From Pseudomonadota bacterium (GTDB taxonomy: Bacteria; Pseudomonadota; Gammaproteobacteria; Burkholderiales; JABEVD01): a stretch of 64,000 bases of DNA. This document shows positions 1-10,860 of the stretch, one piece after another. Numbering within the stretch: position 1 is the first letter of the stretch; every line of letters begins with the position of its first letter. The notes beneath the pieces are model-generated. The model saw only the letters and a list, made by a program, of their open reading frames with translations. It did not search any database and had not been told where the DNA came from. A program made the translations under genes and the position numbers. The stretch spans positions 1 to 64,000 of the forward strand of contig JAJZTQ010000012.1 in the NCBI GenBank assembly GCA_021848825.1, read 5' to 3'.

Positions 1-1403
1 GATTCCTCTATCAGCGGGCATACCCAGTAAGCCTGGTTGCCATTCATGCAGGCATTCCTGACCTTGGCGATCACCTCATCCCGCCTGTCGCTCGATATCA
101 GCTTCGTCACGATCGGCGTCCTTCCCGGAGGAAGCTCGTCTATGATCGATACATCGAGGTCTGCATAATAGCTCATGGCGAGCGTACGGGGTATGGGCGT
201 TGCGCTCATCATCAGCTGATGGGGCTCGAGATTCGTCCCTTTCTGGCGCAGCGCAAGCCTCTGGTGGACGCCGAAGCGGTGCTGCTCGTCGACGATGGCG
301 AGCCCGAGATTGCCGAATGAAACCTGTTCCTGGAAAAGCGCGTGAGTGCCTATGGCAAGATCGGCCTCTCCGCTCTGGATCAGCCTCAATGCCGCATCCT
401 TCTCCTTTTTCTTCAGGCTGGATGAAAGCCAGGCAGTCCTGACGCCGAGATGATCCAGCCATTTGCCGAATTTTTCGAAATGCTGTTCGGCCAGGATCTC
501 CGTGGGCGCCATCACCGCAGCCTGGAATCCCGCTTCTATCGCAAGACAGGCAGAAAGCGCTGCGACGATGGTCTTTCCGCTTCCCACATCGCCCTGGAGC
601 AGTCTCTGCATCGGAACGCCTGAGGAAAGATCCTTTTCTATTTCGCCGAATACCTTCCGCTGCGCCCTTGTCAGCGAAAAGGGAAGGGAATCGAGCAGCC
701 CCCTGACGAGCCTTCCTTCCCCCGAAAATGCCGGCGCGCTCCTTTCCTTCCTTTTCCGATAATGGAGCCTCATCGAGAGCTGCTGGGCGAGCAATTCGTC
801 GAACTTGATCCTCTCCCAGGCAGGATGGGTTCGATCGTCGAGCATTGTTCTCGAAGCATCAGGCGGGGGATGGTGCAGGAACCTGACGCTCTCTGAAAAG
901 CCGGGAAGACCGAGTTTCGCTATCAGGGAGTCGGGCAGGGTGTCGGCAAGATCGAGCGAATCGAGCGCTTCTTCTATGAGCTGCTTCAGCTTCTTCTGGG
1001 AAAGCCCCGAAGTCGTCGGATAGACGGGCGTCAGGGACTCGGAGAGCGGAGTCATGGCCTGGGAAACCCTGGGATGGATCATCTCCGGGCCGAAAAATCC
1101 GGCCCTCGCTTCTCCGAAAAAGCGCATCCTTTTTCCGGCGGCAAGCGCCTTGACCTGGCTGGGATAGAAATTCATGAAGCGCACGTCCATCGTCCCGCTT
1201 CCGTCCCTGACCCTGCATGAGAGGATGCGCCTGCCCTGGTATTTCACGCCCGACTCGATTATCTCGCCCTCTATCAATGCAGGCACGCCTATCGGGACGT
1301 CCGCTATCGGGTAGAGCCGCGTTTCGTCCTCGTAGCGCATCGGCAGATGGAGCACCCTGTCCCATAGGGAAAAGATGCCGATCCTGGCGAGCTTTTCCTT
1401 CAC
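1..1403 (-). CDS. recG: ATP-dependent DNA helicase RecG (C-terminal part runs off the window)
   Basis: Manual minus-strand translation from a GTG at 1403 gives MKEKLARIGIFSLWDRVLHLPMRYEDET...LLQGDVGSGKTIVAA...MSATPIPRTLAM; the frame has no stop before the window edge, so it is absent from the ORF track. Confidence 0.93.
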   Translation of the reverse strand, partial: MKEKLARIGIFSLWDRVLHLPMRYEDETRLYPIADVPIGVPALIEGEIIESGVKYQGRRILSCRVRDGSGTMDVRFMNFYPSQVKALAAGKRMRFFGEARAGFFGPEMIHPRVSQAMTPLSESLTPVYPTTSGLSQKKLKQLIEEALDSLDLADTLPDSLIAKLGLPGFSESVRFLHHPPPDASRTMLDDRTHPAWERIKFDELLAQQLSMRLHYRKRKERSAPAFSGEGRLVRGLLDSLPFSLTRAQRKVFGEIEKDLSSGVPMQRLLQGDVGSGKTIVAALSACLAIEAGFQAAVMAPTEILAEQHFEKFGKWLDHLGVRTAWLSSSLKKKEKDAALRLIQSGEADLAIGTHALFQEQVSFGNLGLAIVDEQHRFGVHQRLALRQKGTNLEPHQLMMSATPIPRTLAMSYYADLDVSIIDELPPGRTPIVTKLISSDRRDEVIAKVRNACMNGNQAYWVCPLIEE

Positions 1404-1805
1404 TCAGTCCTTGTCCGTGTCGCCCAGCCCCAGAACGAGCACGCCGTCCATTTCGACCAACGCCCCCCTGGGGAGGCTCGCAACCCCGACCGCAGCCCTT
1501 GCCGGATAGGGTTCGGAAAAATATTCGCCCATGATCTCGTTGAGCCTCGCGAAATTGGAAAGATCGGTCAGATAGACGTTCAGCTTGACGAGATTTTTCA
1601 GGCTTCCTCCCGAAGCGCTTGCCACTGCAGAGAGATTCCTGAAAACCCTGTGGATCTGCGCATCGATCCCTTCCTCGAGCTGCATGGTCAACGGGTCAAG
1701 ACCGATCTGTCCAGAAAGATAGACCGTGTCGTTCGTTCTGATTGCCTGGGAATAGGTCCCAATCGCCTTCGGCGCGTCAACCGTGCTGATCACTTCCTTC
1801 GTCAT
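1404..1805 (-). CDS. ridA: RidA family (YjgF/YER057c/UK114) enamine/imine deaminase
   Basis: [38 protein letters not shown]...; start chosen at 1805 after an AAGGAG ribosome-binding site. Confidence 0.92.
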   Translation of the reverse strand: MTKEVISTVDAPKAIGTYSQAIRTNDTVYLSGQIGLDPLTMQLEEGIDAQIHRVFRNLSAVASASGGSLKNLVKLNVYLTDLSNFARLNEIMGEYFSEPYPARAAVGVASLPRGALVEMDGVLVLGLGDTDKD

Positions 1806-1821
1806 TTTTTCTCCTTTGTCA

Positions 1822-3783
1822 TCATTTCGCATCAAGAGCCGACTTCAGCATGGCAAGCCTTGCATTTCCCACTTCCCTGGTGACCGCATTTCCGGAATGC
1901 CCGATGTCTTCCCCAAGTTCTGCAATGAAACGGCTCGGCTCGCATTTCTGCCATTCCCTGGCCCTTTTCCTTTTCTGGCAATGGCTGATGGAAAGGCTTT
2001 CCATCGCCCTCGTCACGCCGACATACATCAGCCTTCTTTCTTCCTCTATGCCGGCATCCTCCATCGATTCCTGGTGAGGCAATATCCCTTCCTCCACCCC
2101 GACCAGGAATACATGCCTGAATTCAAGTCCCTTTGCTGCATGAAGCGTGGAGAGCTGGACTGCATCGTATTCGCTTTCATTCTTGTCGAGGAGGCTCATC
2201 AGGGCCACGGTCTGCGAAATCTCCGAGAGATTCTTTCCGTCTTCCTCTGATTTCTTCCCCATCCAGGAAACGAAATCCGTCACGTTTTCCCATTTGGCTT
2301 TCGCCTGCCTCTCCTCGTCCATGTCGTAGAGATGCGCCTCGTAGTCTATCGCCTTCAGCAGATCGTTCAGCACTTCGCCTGCCTTTTCCCGCTCTGCCCT
2401 GTATCTCAGATTATTGATGAAATTGCAGAATCCGGACAATGGTTCGAGCTGCCTTTCCGATACTTCCCCCGAGAAACCTGCCTCGAATGCCGCTTCGAAC
2501 ATGCTGATCTGCCTTCCTCCCGCATAGCGCCCCAGCGCTTCCAGGGTCTGGTTGCCGATGCCCCGCCTGGGCGTCGTCACCGCGCGCACGAAGGCGGGAT
2601 CGTCGTCGGGATTCGCGATCAGCCTCAGGTAGGAAAGGATATCCTTTATTTCGCTCCTTTCGAAGAAAGAAAGCCCTCCGCTGACCTTGTAGGGTACTCT
2701 TTCGTTGCGAAGCTGCTGTTCGAAAAGCCTGGCCTGATGGTTTCCCCTGTAGAGGATGGCGTAATCGGAATATTTCCCCCTGTTCTCGAACTTGTGCGCA
2801 AGAAGAGACATCACCACCGCCTCCGCCTCATGCTCCTCGTCCCTCGCCGAAAGAACCCTGATCCGCTCCCCATGCCCGAGATCGGACCAAAGCTTCTTCT
2901 CGAAAAGCTTGGGATTGTTGGCGATGAGGCTGTTCGCAGCCTTCAGTATCCTGACAGTCGAGCGGTAATTCTGTTCCAGCTTGATCACTTCGAGATTCGG
3001 ATAATCCTTCCTGAGTTCAGCTATGTTCTCCTTCGACGCGCCTCTCCAGGCATAGATCGCCTGGTCGTCGTCCCCGACTGCAGTGAATGCCCCTCTTGAA
3101 CCGGCAAGCTGACGGATGAGCCGGTACTGGCAGAGATTGGTGTCCTGGTATTCGTCTATCAGCAGGTAGCGAAGCCTGTTCTGCCATTTTTCCAGCACTT
3201 CCCTGTTCTTTCCGAAAAGCGCCACGGGAAGCCTGATGAGATCGTCGAAATCGACCGACTGATAGGCCTGCAGCGTCGCCTGATAGTCTTCGTAGATTTT
3301 CGCCGCAAGATGCTCTTCGTCGCTGGATGGCGAAACCGAATCCGGCGTGAGAAAGCTGTTTTTCCATCCTGAAATGATGCCCGAAATCCGCCTGACGAAC
3401 TTCTTGTCGGTGGTCTTGCAAAGGCTCGCGATGATGCCCTGGCTGTCCGAAGAATCGAGTATCGAGAAATTCGACTTCAGCCCGAAATGGGAAGCTTCGC
3501 TTCTCACGATGGCGAGCCCGAGCGAATGGAATGTCGAAATGACGAGCCCCTTCGAATCGCCTTTCAGGAGCTTCCCCACCCTTTCCTTCATCTCCCGCGC
3601 CGCCTTGTTGGTGAAGGTGATGGCTGCAATTCCTGAAGGGGAATAGCCGCACTCTTCGACGAGATAGGCGATCTTGTGGGTGATCACGCGCGTCTTCCCG
3701 CTTCCCGCGCCGGCCAGCACGAGTAGGGGGCCGTCTATATGCCTGACGGCGGAGGACTGCATGGGATTGAGGTTGGAAACCAT
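1822..3783 (-). CDS. rep: UvrD/Rep family ATP-dependent DNA helicase (Rep-like)
   Basis: [41 protein letters not shown]... with SF1A helicase motifs ([30 protein letters not shown]). Confidence 0.9.
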   Translation of the reverse strand: MVSNLNPMQSSAVRHIDGPLLVLAGAGSGKTRVITHKIAYLVEECGYSPSGIAAITFTNKAAREMKERVGKLLKGDSKGLVISTFHSLGLAIVRSEASHFGLKSNFSILDSSDSQGIIASLCKTTDKKFVRRISGIISGWKNSFLTPDSVSPSSDEEHLAAKIYEDYQATLQAYQSVDFDDLIRLPVALFGKNREVLEKWQNRLRYLLIDEYQDTNLCQYRLIRQLAGSRGAFTAVGDDDQAIYAWRGASKENIAELRKDYPNLEVIKLEQNYRSTVRILKAANSLIANNPKLFEKKLWSDLGHGERIRVLSARDEEHEAEAVVMSLLAHKFENRGKYSDYAILYRGNHQARLFEQQLRNERVPYKVSGGLSFFERSEIKDILSYLRLIANPDDDPAFVRAVTTPRRGIGNQTLEALGRYAGGRQISMFEAAFEAGFSGEVSERQLEPLSGFCNFINNLRYRAEREKAGEVLNDLLKAIDYEAHLYDMDEERQAKAKWENVTDFVSWMGKKSEEDGKNLSEISQTVALMSLLDKNESEYDAVQLSTLHAAKGLEFRHVFLVGVEEGILPHQESMEDAGIEEERRLMYVGVTRAMESLSISHCQKRKRAREWQKCEPSRFIAELGEDIGHSGNAVTREVGNARLAMLKSALDAK

Positions 3784-3856
3784 CGGCTGACGGGAAAAAC
3801 AGGATTCTAACATCAAATCGCGACGTGTATAATTTCCGTCAAATTCAGGACGCGAC

Positions 3857-4264
3857 ATGATTCAGCAGCAGGAACATCATTATGCCTGGTGGAGAATGCG
3901 CTTCACTTCCGAAGCGATGGGATTTTCATGCCTGGGAAGGACGGTGGAAATCTCGATGCAGGGCGTCAGCTTCCATTCCGATTTCGACATTCCGCTCCTT
4001 TCCGCGTCCCGCGTCACCATATTCATTCCCCCGGGCGACGGCTATCCGCAGCCGTACCAGTTCGATGCGGACACGAGAGCGGTCTCTTCCGTCCTGCAGG
4101 GAGAATCGGGCTTTCTGATCGGCCTCGAATTCACCGACATCCATGCGGACGGCGCCACCGTCCTCAAGATCAAGCTTACCTCCTGCCCCATGGTTCCAGG
4201 CTCGGAAATGACCGTCAGCGAAGCGCTGAAGGGGGCAAAGGCAATCGTTGCCGAGAAAAAATAG
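3857..4264 (+). CDS. PilZ-domain-like protein
   Basis: 135 aa; R-F and later beta-rich segment (TRAVSSVLQGESGFLIGLEFTDI) resemble PilZ domains. Confidence 0.55.
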   Translation: MIQQQEHHYAWWRMRFTSEAMGFSCLGRTVEISMQGVSFHSDFDIPLLSASRVTIFIPPGDGYPQPYQFDADTRAVSSVLQGESGFLIGLEFTDIHADGATVLKIKLTSCPMVPGSEMTVSEALKGAKAIVAEKK

Positions 4265-4352
4265 CAGGGACTGAGCGTTGCACGGTCATTCCTTGAAAGG
4301 CGTGAGCCCCTATCCGGTATAATGTTCGGGAACATTTCCTGACGGAGACAAG

Positions 4353-4916
4353 ATGTCCGAAGAGTTTCACGTGCACGGCCCGGAGAGCCATCACATCGAG
4401 CATGAAGCGCATGGCGGCTCCCCGCTCGCCCAGCAGGTCGCCATATTCACGGCGATACTCGCCTCCATAGGCGCCATCGTCGGCTACCAGGGCAGCGACA
4501 CGCAGGAAGAAGCCATGCTCTTCAAGAACGAGGCGGTCCTGAAGAAAACGCAGGCTTCCGACCAGTGGAATTATTACCAGGCTGTCAGCAACAAGGGGCA
4601 CCTGATGGAACTCGCATCGGACCTCGCAGCGGCCGGAAAATCCGATTATTACAAGAAACAGGTCGAGAAATACCAGGCCAAGAAAAAGGAAATCAAGGAG
4701 AAGGCCGACGAACTGGAGAAGGAATCTTCAGCTGCCAACGATAAAAGCGAACAGCTGATGCATCCGAGGCGGCGGCTTGCGCAGGCCATGACCCTGATAC
4801 AGATCGCCATTTCGCTCGCCTCGATCACGGCGCTGACGAAGAAGAAATGGCTCTTTTTGCTGGCGCTCGTTTCTGCAGCCGGCGGCACCCTGCTCTGGCT
4901 CACGGCGCTCTTCTGA
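4353..4916 (+). CDS. DUF4337-like membrane protein
   Basis: HGGSPLAQQVAIFTAILASIGAIVGYQGSDTQEEAMLFKNEAVLKKTQASDQWNYYQA followed by coiled coil and C-terminal TM segments. Confidence 0.75.
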   Translation: MSEEFHVHGPESHHIEHEAHGGSPLAQQVAIFTAILASIGAIVGYQGSDTQEEAMLFKNEAVLKKTQASDQWNYYQAVSNKGHLMELASDLAAAGKSDYYKKQVEKYQAKKKEIKEKADELEKESSAANDKSEQLMHPRRRLAQAMTLIQIAISLASITALTKKKWLFLLALVSAAGGTLLWLTALF

Positions 4917-5521
4917 TGAAAGCCATCCTGTACGACTGGGGAGGCGCCAACATATGGCTTTTTCATGCCATAAACGGGTTTCATTCAGCCTTCCTCGACA
5001 GGTTCATGATGATAGGGACCCTGCTCGCGGGGCATGAAAATTTCCCGGTCTATCTCGGGTTTTCCTGCCTTTTCGCGATCGGAAGCCTTTCGGGCACGGG
5101 GCGCGATGCCGAAATGACGAGAAAAGCGGCGGTGAGCTGGCTGATGGCGATTTCGGTATTGTGCATCGCGCAGATGCTGGACGGACAGATGATCAGCCTG
5201 CTGAAACCATGGCTGGATTTCCCGAGACCCCTGCTCGCCCTTCCGCCTTCTTCGGTCCATGTTTACGGAAACCCTGAATACCATTACAGCCTTCCGTCCG
5301 GCCATGCCTCCTTCGCCATGCTCGCGGTCGCAAGCCTCTGGCCGATGATGACGCGGAGTTTCAGGCTCCTTGGCATGATTTTCGTGGTCTGGGTGGGGCT
5401 TTCCAGAATCATGCTCGGCGCGCATTTCCCTGCCGACGTCCTTGCGGGCTATCTCTCAGCCTTCCTGATCGTTCATTTCGTGAGAAAAGTGCTCGAATCA
5501 ACGCTCTCCCAGCAGAAATGA
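4916..5521 (+). CDS. PAP2-family phosphatase
   Basis: KPWLDFPRP...SLPSGHASFAM...SRIMLGAHFPADVLAGYL; ATGA overlap with upstream gene. Confidence 0.85.
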   Translation: MKAILYDWGGANIWLFHAINGFHSAFLDRFMMIGTLLAGHENFPVYLGFSCLFAIGSLSGTGRDAEMTRKAAVSWLMAISVLCIAQMLDGQMISLLKPWLDFPRPLLALPPSSVHVYGNPEYHYSLPSGHASFAMLAVASLWPMMTRSFRLLGMIFVVWVGLSRIMLGAHFPADVLAGYLSAFLIVHFVRKVLESTLSQQK

Positions 5522-8500
5522 AGCAGAGGATTTTCCCGGAATTCGACGAATCCCTTCCGGTCGTCAGGATCCGGCATGAAATAGGCAAGGCGATCATCGA
5601 AAACCAGGTCGTCGTGGTCTGCGGCGAAACGGGGTCGGGAAAAACGACGCAGATTCCGAAGATCTGCCTCGAAATCGGAAGGGGGATGGAAAGGCTGATA
5701 GGCCATACCCAGCCCAGACGCGTCGCCGCCAGAAGCATCGCCGGCAGGATCGCCAAGGAGCTCAAGTCCGAACTGGGAACGCATGTCGGATACAAGGTGA
5801 GATTCACCGACAGGACAGGCGCTGACGCGCAGATCAAGCTGATGACGGACGGCATCCTGCTCGCGGAAACGAGGTCAGACCCGCTTCTTTCGGCCTACGA
5901 TACCCTGATCATAGACGAGGCCCATGAAAGAAGCCTCAACATCGACTTCCTGCTCGGCTACCTGAAGATGCTTCTCGCGAAGCGCCCCGATCTCAAGCTG
6001 ATCGTGACTTCGGCAACGATAGATGCCGAAAGGTTTTCCAGGCATTTCGGGAATGCGCCGGTGATCAATGTCGAGGGAAGATCCTATCCTGTCGAAATCC
6101 GCTACAGACCGACCGAGGAAGAAGAAGACCCGGACATCGAATCAGCAATCCTCAAGGCAGTCGACGAAGTCGAAAGACAGCGGGGCGACATCCTGGTCTT
6201 CCTCCCTGGCGAGCGGGAAATCAGGCAGGCAGCCGAAGCGCTGAGAAAGCATGCCCACATGGACATCCTCCCCCTTTATTCCAGGCTTTCCGTATCGGAA
6301 CAGGAAAGGGTATTTTCGACTGGCGGGAAAAGGCGAATCGTTCTCGCGACCAATGTCGCCGAGACTTCGCTCACCGTGCCGAACATCGGAATCGTGATCG
6401 ATACGGGGCTTGCCAGGATAAACCGCTACAGCTACCGGAACAAGGTGGAGCAGCTCCATGTGGAGAAGATATCGAAGGCTTCCGCAAACCAGCGCTCGGG
6501 CAGGAGCGGGAGGGTGATGCAGGGGATCGCGATCAGGCTCTATGCGCAGGCGGATTTCGAGTCCAGAGCCGAATACACCGATCCGGAGATCCTGAGATCC
6601 TCTCTTGCCTCGGTCATTTTGAAGATGAAAAGCATGGGGCTGGGAGAAATAGAATCCTTTCCGTTCATCGACCCGCCTTCGCCCAGGATGATTTCGGACG
6701 GATACCAGCTTCTCAATGAGCTCGGGGCGATAGACGAAAGGCGCGAAATCACCAGGACCGGCTTGAAGCTTGCGACGCTTCCGTGCGATCCGAGAATAGG
6801 GCGGATGATCCTGGCTGCGAACGATGCGTTGAGCGAAGTGCTGATCATCGCGTCCGCTCTCTCGATCCAGGATCCCAGGGAAAGCCCTTCGGACAAGCGC
6901 GAGGCGTCTGAAAATGCGCATCGGCCTTTCCAGGACGAGCGATCCGACTTCATGGGGTATCTGAAGCTATGGGCGTTCTTCCATGAAATTTCGACCGCCC
7001 TTTCGAGCAAGAAGCTCCTCCAGGAATGCAGAAAGCATTTCCTTTCTCTTCCCAGGCTCAGGGAATGGCGCGATCTTCACGGGCAGCTCCATGCGCAGAT
7101 ATCCGAAATGGGCATGAAGATGAACGAATTGCCCGCAGGCTACGAGTCCATACACAGGGCGCTTCTCACCGGACTTCTGGGCAATATCGGCTTCAAGTCC
7201 GACGAGCGCTACATGGGCGCAAGGGGAATCAAGTTCCAGATCTTCCCCGGATCGAAGATCAAGAGAAGGCCAAAATGGCTGATGGCAGCCGAAATCACCG
7301 AAACATCCAGGCTCTATGCGAGGACGGTCGCAGAGATCGACCCGTCATGGGTAGAAAATGCAGGCGCCCATCTCCTCAGGCGGCATTATTTCGATCCTCA
7401 CTGGGAAAGAAAATCCGCACAGGTTGCGGCTTACGAACAGGTGACGCTCTACGGGCTGGTGATCGTTCCGAAAAGAAGGGTGCATTACGGTCCGATGGAT
7501 CCAGTGACTTCGCGTCAGATCTTCATCAGGAGCGCGCTCGTCGAAGGACAATTCGACACCCGCGCCCCGTTCTTCCTGCACAACATGAATCTTCTCGACG
7601 AAATAGAAGGGCTGGAGCACAAGTCGAGAAGGAACGATGTCCTGACGGACGAAGAGACGCTTTTCGAATTCTATTCTGAAAAAATCCCGGAAGGGATCCA
7701 CAACGGCGCCGCCTTCGAGAAATGGAGAAGGGAAGCCGAAAGATCGGATCCCAGACTGCTCTTCCTCGAAAAGGAAGCGCTGATGCGGCACGAAGCCGTC
7801 ACCATAGACCGGTTCCCTGACGATATTCAGATTGAAGATTCGAAGCTTGCGCTCACTTACAGGTTCGAGCCGGGTCATGTGATGGATGGCGTCACGGTCG
7901 AAATCCCTTTGCATCTTCTCAACAGGATGGCCGCATCGAGCTTCGACAGGCTGGTCCCCGGCCTGCTGAGGGAGAAGATCACCTTCCTGATTAAGGGGCT
8001 TCCCAAATCGCTCAGGACCAAGCTGATCCCGGTTTCCGAAAGCGTCAACAGCTGCATGGATACGGAAGGGCCGCTGCTGCAGGCGATGGGCAAGGCGCTC
8101 GGCATCGAAACCGATGCCTGGCCCGATCTTCCCCCTCACCTCATGATGAATTACAGGATAGTCGATGAAGCCAGAAATGAAATCGGCATGGGAAGAGACC
8201 TCGACAGGCTGAAGGAAGAATTCGGCAGCATCGCCGAAAGGGATTTCGGAAAGGCGATTCATTCCGTCTTCGACAAGAAGGGACTGACGAGCTGGGACTT
8301 CGGAGAACTCCCAGAAGAAGTCCTGCTTGAAAGGAGGGGACAGAAAGTGAAGGCTTACCCTGCACTGACGGACGAAGGAAAAAGGGTCTCGCTCGTCATG
8401 CTGGATACGCCAGAAAAGGCATTCGAAAATACCATGAAAGGGCTTTCTAGGCTTTTCAGGCTCGAGCTTTCCCAGTCATTCAGGCAGCTCGAAAAATCCA

Positions 8501-9075
8501 TTCCGAAGGATCTCTTCATGCGCTATGCATCGCTTGGCGATTCGGCCGAACTGAAGGAACAGATCCTCGGGCTCTTGCCGGAAATCGAATTCTGCCGATC
8601 GAAGGAAGCATTCATGGCTCAGGTTTCCCGAGCAAGACCGCTTCTTCAGGAAAAGCTTTCCGGGCTGTTGAAGCTGACAAGCGAAATCCTGGACCTTTAC
8701 CACAAGGTCAAATCGAGGCTGGACAGCCTGCCATCCAGCCCGGCATCGGCCGACATGAAGGAGCAGCTCTCCAACCTGATCTACCCCGGGTTCATCGAAA
8801 CTGCAGGACAACACCGCCTGAAGCATTATCCGAGATATCTCAGGGCGATGCTCGCAAGGCTCGACAAGCTGCCCAATCCGAGGGATGCGGCCCTTCTTGC
8901 CGAAATCTCCGGAAGATGGCAGAGATACCTGAAGGTTCGGGAGAAAAAGCCGGGGCTCGATGAATACAGGTGGATGATGGAGGAACTCAGGGTCTCCCTC
9001 TTCGCCCAGGAACTCAGGACGCCCATGCCTGTTTCCGGAAAGCGCCTGGACAAGCTCTGGGAAGCGCTCCAATGA
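5518..9075 (+). CDS. hrpA: ATP-dependent RNA helicase HrpA
   Basis: 1185 aa DEAH helicase: CGETGSGKTTQIPKICLEIGRG, DEAHERSLNIDFLLGYL, TNVAETSLTVPNI, QRSGRSGRV. Confidence 0.95.
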   Translation: MKQRIFPEFDESLPVVRIRHEIGKAIIENQVVVVCGETGSGKTTQIPKICLEIGRGMERLIGHTQPRRVAARSIAGRIAKELKSELGTHVGYKVRFTDRTGADAQIKLMTDGILLAETRSDPLLSAYDTLIIDEAHERSLNIDFLLGYLKMLLAKRPDLKLIVTSATIDAERFSRHFGNAPVINVEGRSYPVEIRYRPTEEEEDPDIESAILKAVDEVERQRGDILVFLPGEREIRQAAEALRKHAHMDILPLYSRLSVSEQERVFSTGGKRRIVLATNVAETSLTVPNIGIVIDTGLARINRYSYRNKVEQLHVEKISKASANQRSGRSGRVMQGIAIRLYAQADFESRAEYTDPEILRSSLASVILKMKSMGLGEIESFPFIDPPSPRMISDGYQLLNELGAIDERREITRTGLKLATLPCDPRIGRMILAANDALSEVLIIASALSIQDPRESPSDKREASENAHRPFQDERSDFMGYLKLWAFFHEISTALSSKKLLQECRKHFLSLPRLREWRDLHGQLHAQISEMGMKMNELPAGYESIHRALLTGLLGNIGFKSDERYMGARGIKFQIFPGSKIKRRPKWLMAAEITETSRLYARTVAEIDPSWVENAGAHLLRRHYFDPHWERKSAQVAAYEQVTLYGLVIVPKRRVHYGPMDPVTSRQIFIRSALVEGQFDTRAPFFLHNMNLLDEIEGLEHKSRRNDVLTDEETLFEFYSEKIPEGIHNGAAFEKWRREAERSDPRLLFLEKEALMRHEAVTIDRFPDDIQIEDSKLALTYRFEPGHVMDGVTVEIPLHLLNRMAASSFDRLVPGLLREKITFLIKGLPKSLRTKLIPVSESVNSCMDTEGPLLQAMGKALGIETDAWPDLPPHLMMNYRIVDEARNEIGMGRDLDRLKEEFGSIAERDFGKAIHSVFDKKGLTSWDFGELPEEVLLERRGQKVKAYPALTDEGKRVSLVMLDTPEKAFENTMKGLSRLFRLELSQSFRQLEKSIPKDLFMRYASLGDSAELKEQILGLLPEIEFCRSKEAFMAQVSRARPLLQEKLSGLLKLTSEILDLYHKVKSRLDSLPSSPASADMKEQLSNLIYPGFIETAGQHRLKHYPRYLRAMLARLDKLPNPRDAALLAEISGRWQRYLKVREKKPGLDEYRWMMEELRVSLFAQELRTPMPVSGKRLDKLWEALQ

Positions 9076-10418
9076 TCCTTGAAATGCCCTACCCCGATAG
9101 CGTCCCCGATCTTTTCGAGAAGATTTCAGACCTGCCATGGCCTGTCTTCATCGACAGCGCAGGTCTTGGCCGTTACGACATCCTTTCGGCTTCCCCTTTC
9201 GCCACCTTCGTCACGAACGGAAGCCTCACCGAAATCACGGACTGGCAAGGCACCCGACTTTCGGAAGAAGATCCTTTCGACCTGATCAGGAAAAGGCTTC
9301 TTCCCTTTTCCCCTTCCGAACTTCCTTTCTCGGGCGGCGCGATAGGCTATTTCGGCTACGATCTTGGCGCAGCGATTCATGGCGTTGTTTCGAAAAAGAG
9401 CAAAACCGGAATACCCGATCTTTGCGTCGGCCTTTACGACTGGGCACTGGTGGTCGATCATGAAAAAAGATCCGCCCATCTCGCATCGCAGTTCAGGCAT
9501 CCCGAAACCGAAGTCCTGTGGAAAAAGATCCTGGGAAGACTCGATTCGGATTCGGGCATGCTGCGCGGCTCGTTCAGGGTTGAAGGGAAAATGGAAACCC
9601 TCCCCGGCATCGAAGACTATGGAATCGCTTTCGAAAGAATAAAGAAATACATTGCCTCCGGCGACTGCTACCAGGTGAACCTCGCGCAGCAGTTCGAAGC
9701 GCGATACAGGGGCGACCCGTGGCATCTCTATCTGGAATTGAGGAAAATATCCCCCGCCCCCTTTTCCGTCTATTTCCCGAATCCCCACTGCACCCTGCTT
9801 TCCTCATCCCCCGAGCGCTTCCTGAAAGTCGAGGACAGGATAGTCAGAACCAGCCCCATAAAGGGAACGAGGCCCCGCTCTCAAGATCCGATCGAGGATA
9901 AGCGGCTCGCAGAGGAACTCAGGACAAGCGAAAAGGAAAGGGCGGAAAACCTGATGATCGTGGACCTCATGAGAAACGATCTCGGCAAGCTATGCAAGAC
10001 CGGCACAGTGAAAGTGGAGAAGCTTTTCGATATCGAGCATTATTCAACCGTTCACCACATGGTGAGCACGGTGACGGGGATACTTCAGGATAGGCACGAT
10101 GCGATTTCGCTCTTGCGCTCCGCCCTTCCCGGGGGATCGATCACAGGCGCTCCCAAGCTTCGCGCCATGCAGATCATCGAAGAAGTCGAGCCTTTCAGGC
10201 GGGGACCTTATTGCGGATCGTTCGCCCATATCGGCTTCGACGGCAACATGGACAGCAGCATCGCGATCAGGACAATGGTCGCCTCCGAAGAAAAAATAAG
10301 GTTCTGGGCCGGGGGCGGAATCGTTTCAGACTCGAGTCAGGATGCCGAATATCTGGAAATCAGGGACAAGGCAAGGGCGATGCTCCGCCTCATGGAATCA
10401 CCCTTGCCGACGTGCTAA
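9072..10418 (+). CDS. pabB: Aminodeoxychorismate synthase component I
   Basis: Chorismate-binding signature: GDCYQVNLAQQFEA...PIKGTRPR...DLMRNDLGK...PGGSITGAPKLRAMQIIEE; start at 9072 overlaps the hrpA end. Confidence 0.92.
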   Translation: MILEMPYPDSVPDLFEKISDLPWPVFIDSAGLGRYDILSASPFATFVTNGSLTEITDWQGTRLSEEDPFDLIRKRLLPFSPSELPFSGGAIGYFGYDLGAAIHGVVSKKSKTGIPDLCVGLYDWALVVDHEKRSAHLASQFRHPETEVLWKKILGRLDSDSGMLRGSFRVEGKMETLPGIEDYGIAFERIKKYIASGDCYQVNLAQQFEARYRGDPWHLYLELRKISPAPFSVYFPNPHCTLLSSSPERFLKVEDRIVRTSPIKGTRPRSQDPIEDKRLAEELRTSEKERAENLMIVDLMRNDLGKLCKTGTVKVEKLFDIEHYSTVHHMVSTVTGILQDRHDAISLLRSALPGGSITGAPKLRAMQIIEEVEPFRRGPYCGSFAHIGFDGNMDSSIAIRTMVASEEKIRFWAGGGIVSDSSQDAEYLEIRDKARAMLRLMESPLPTC

Positions 10419-10422
10419 ACTA

Positions 10423-10474
10423 GGGAACCACCGGTTTATTCCGGCGACCGTGTGGGAATGAATCAGTGGTTCCC
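10423..10474. repeat. About 52-bp inverted-repeat element: GGGAACCACCGGTTTATTCC ... GGAATGAATCAGTGGTTCCC
   Basis: 20-nt arms differ at 3 positions with a 12-nt loop; arms match the terminal repeats at 31659-31677/31914-31932. Confidence 0.8.
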
Positions 10475-10503
10475 GAAAATATTCCGCCATCAGGACATAG
10501 AAC

Positions 10504-10860
10504 ATGAGCGTAAAGGAAATGGGCCAGCACAGTCTGGAACATGCAGTCGTCAGCAACGATATCGTCGTCGTGCAATTCTATGCCTCCTGGTGCACGGTCT
10601 GCCAGTCTTTCGAGCCGGTATTCGAAAGTGCTTCCGCAAGCTATCCTGACCTCGTTTTCGGCAGAATCGATGCCGACAGGGAAAGGGATCTTGCCGGAGA
10701 ATTCGAGATCAAGGCTGTGCCCACGCTCGTGATATTCAGGGAAAGGATCATGGTGTTCAAGGAAGCGGGGGCGCCTCCCCCTCCCATTCTCGAGGAGGTC
10801 ATCAGGCAGGCGAGAACGCTGGACATGGACCAGGTGAGAAACGATCTGAGGGTTGAATGA
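10504..10860 (+). CDS. Thioredoxin-fold protein
   Basis: VVQFYASWCTVCQSFEPVFE...VPTLVIFRER. Confidence 0.88.
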   Translation: MSVKEMGQHSLEHAVVSNDIVVVQFYASWCTVCQSFEPVFESASASYPDLVFGRIDADRERDLAGEFEIKAVPTLVIFRERIMVFKEAGAPPPPILEEVIRQARTLDMDQVRNDLRVE

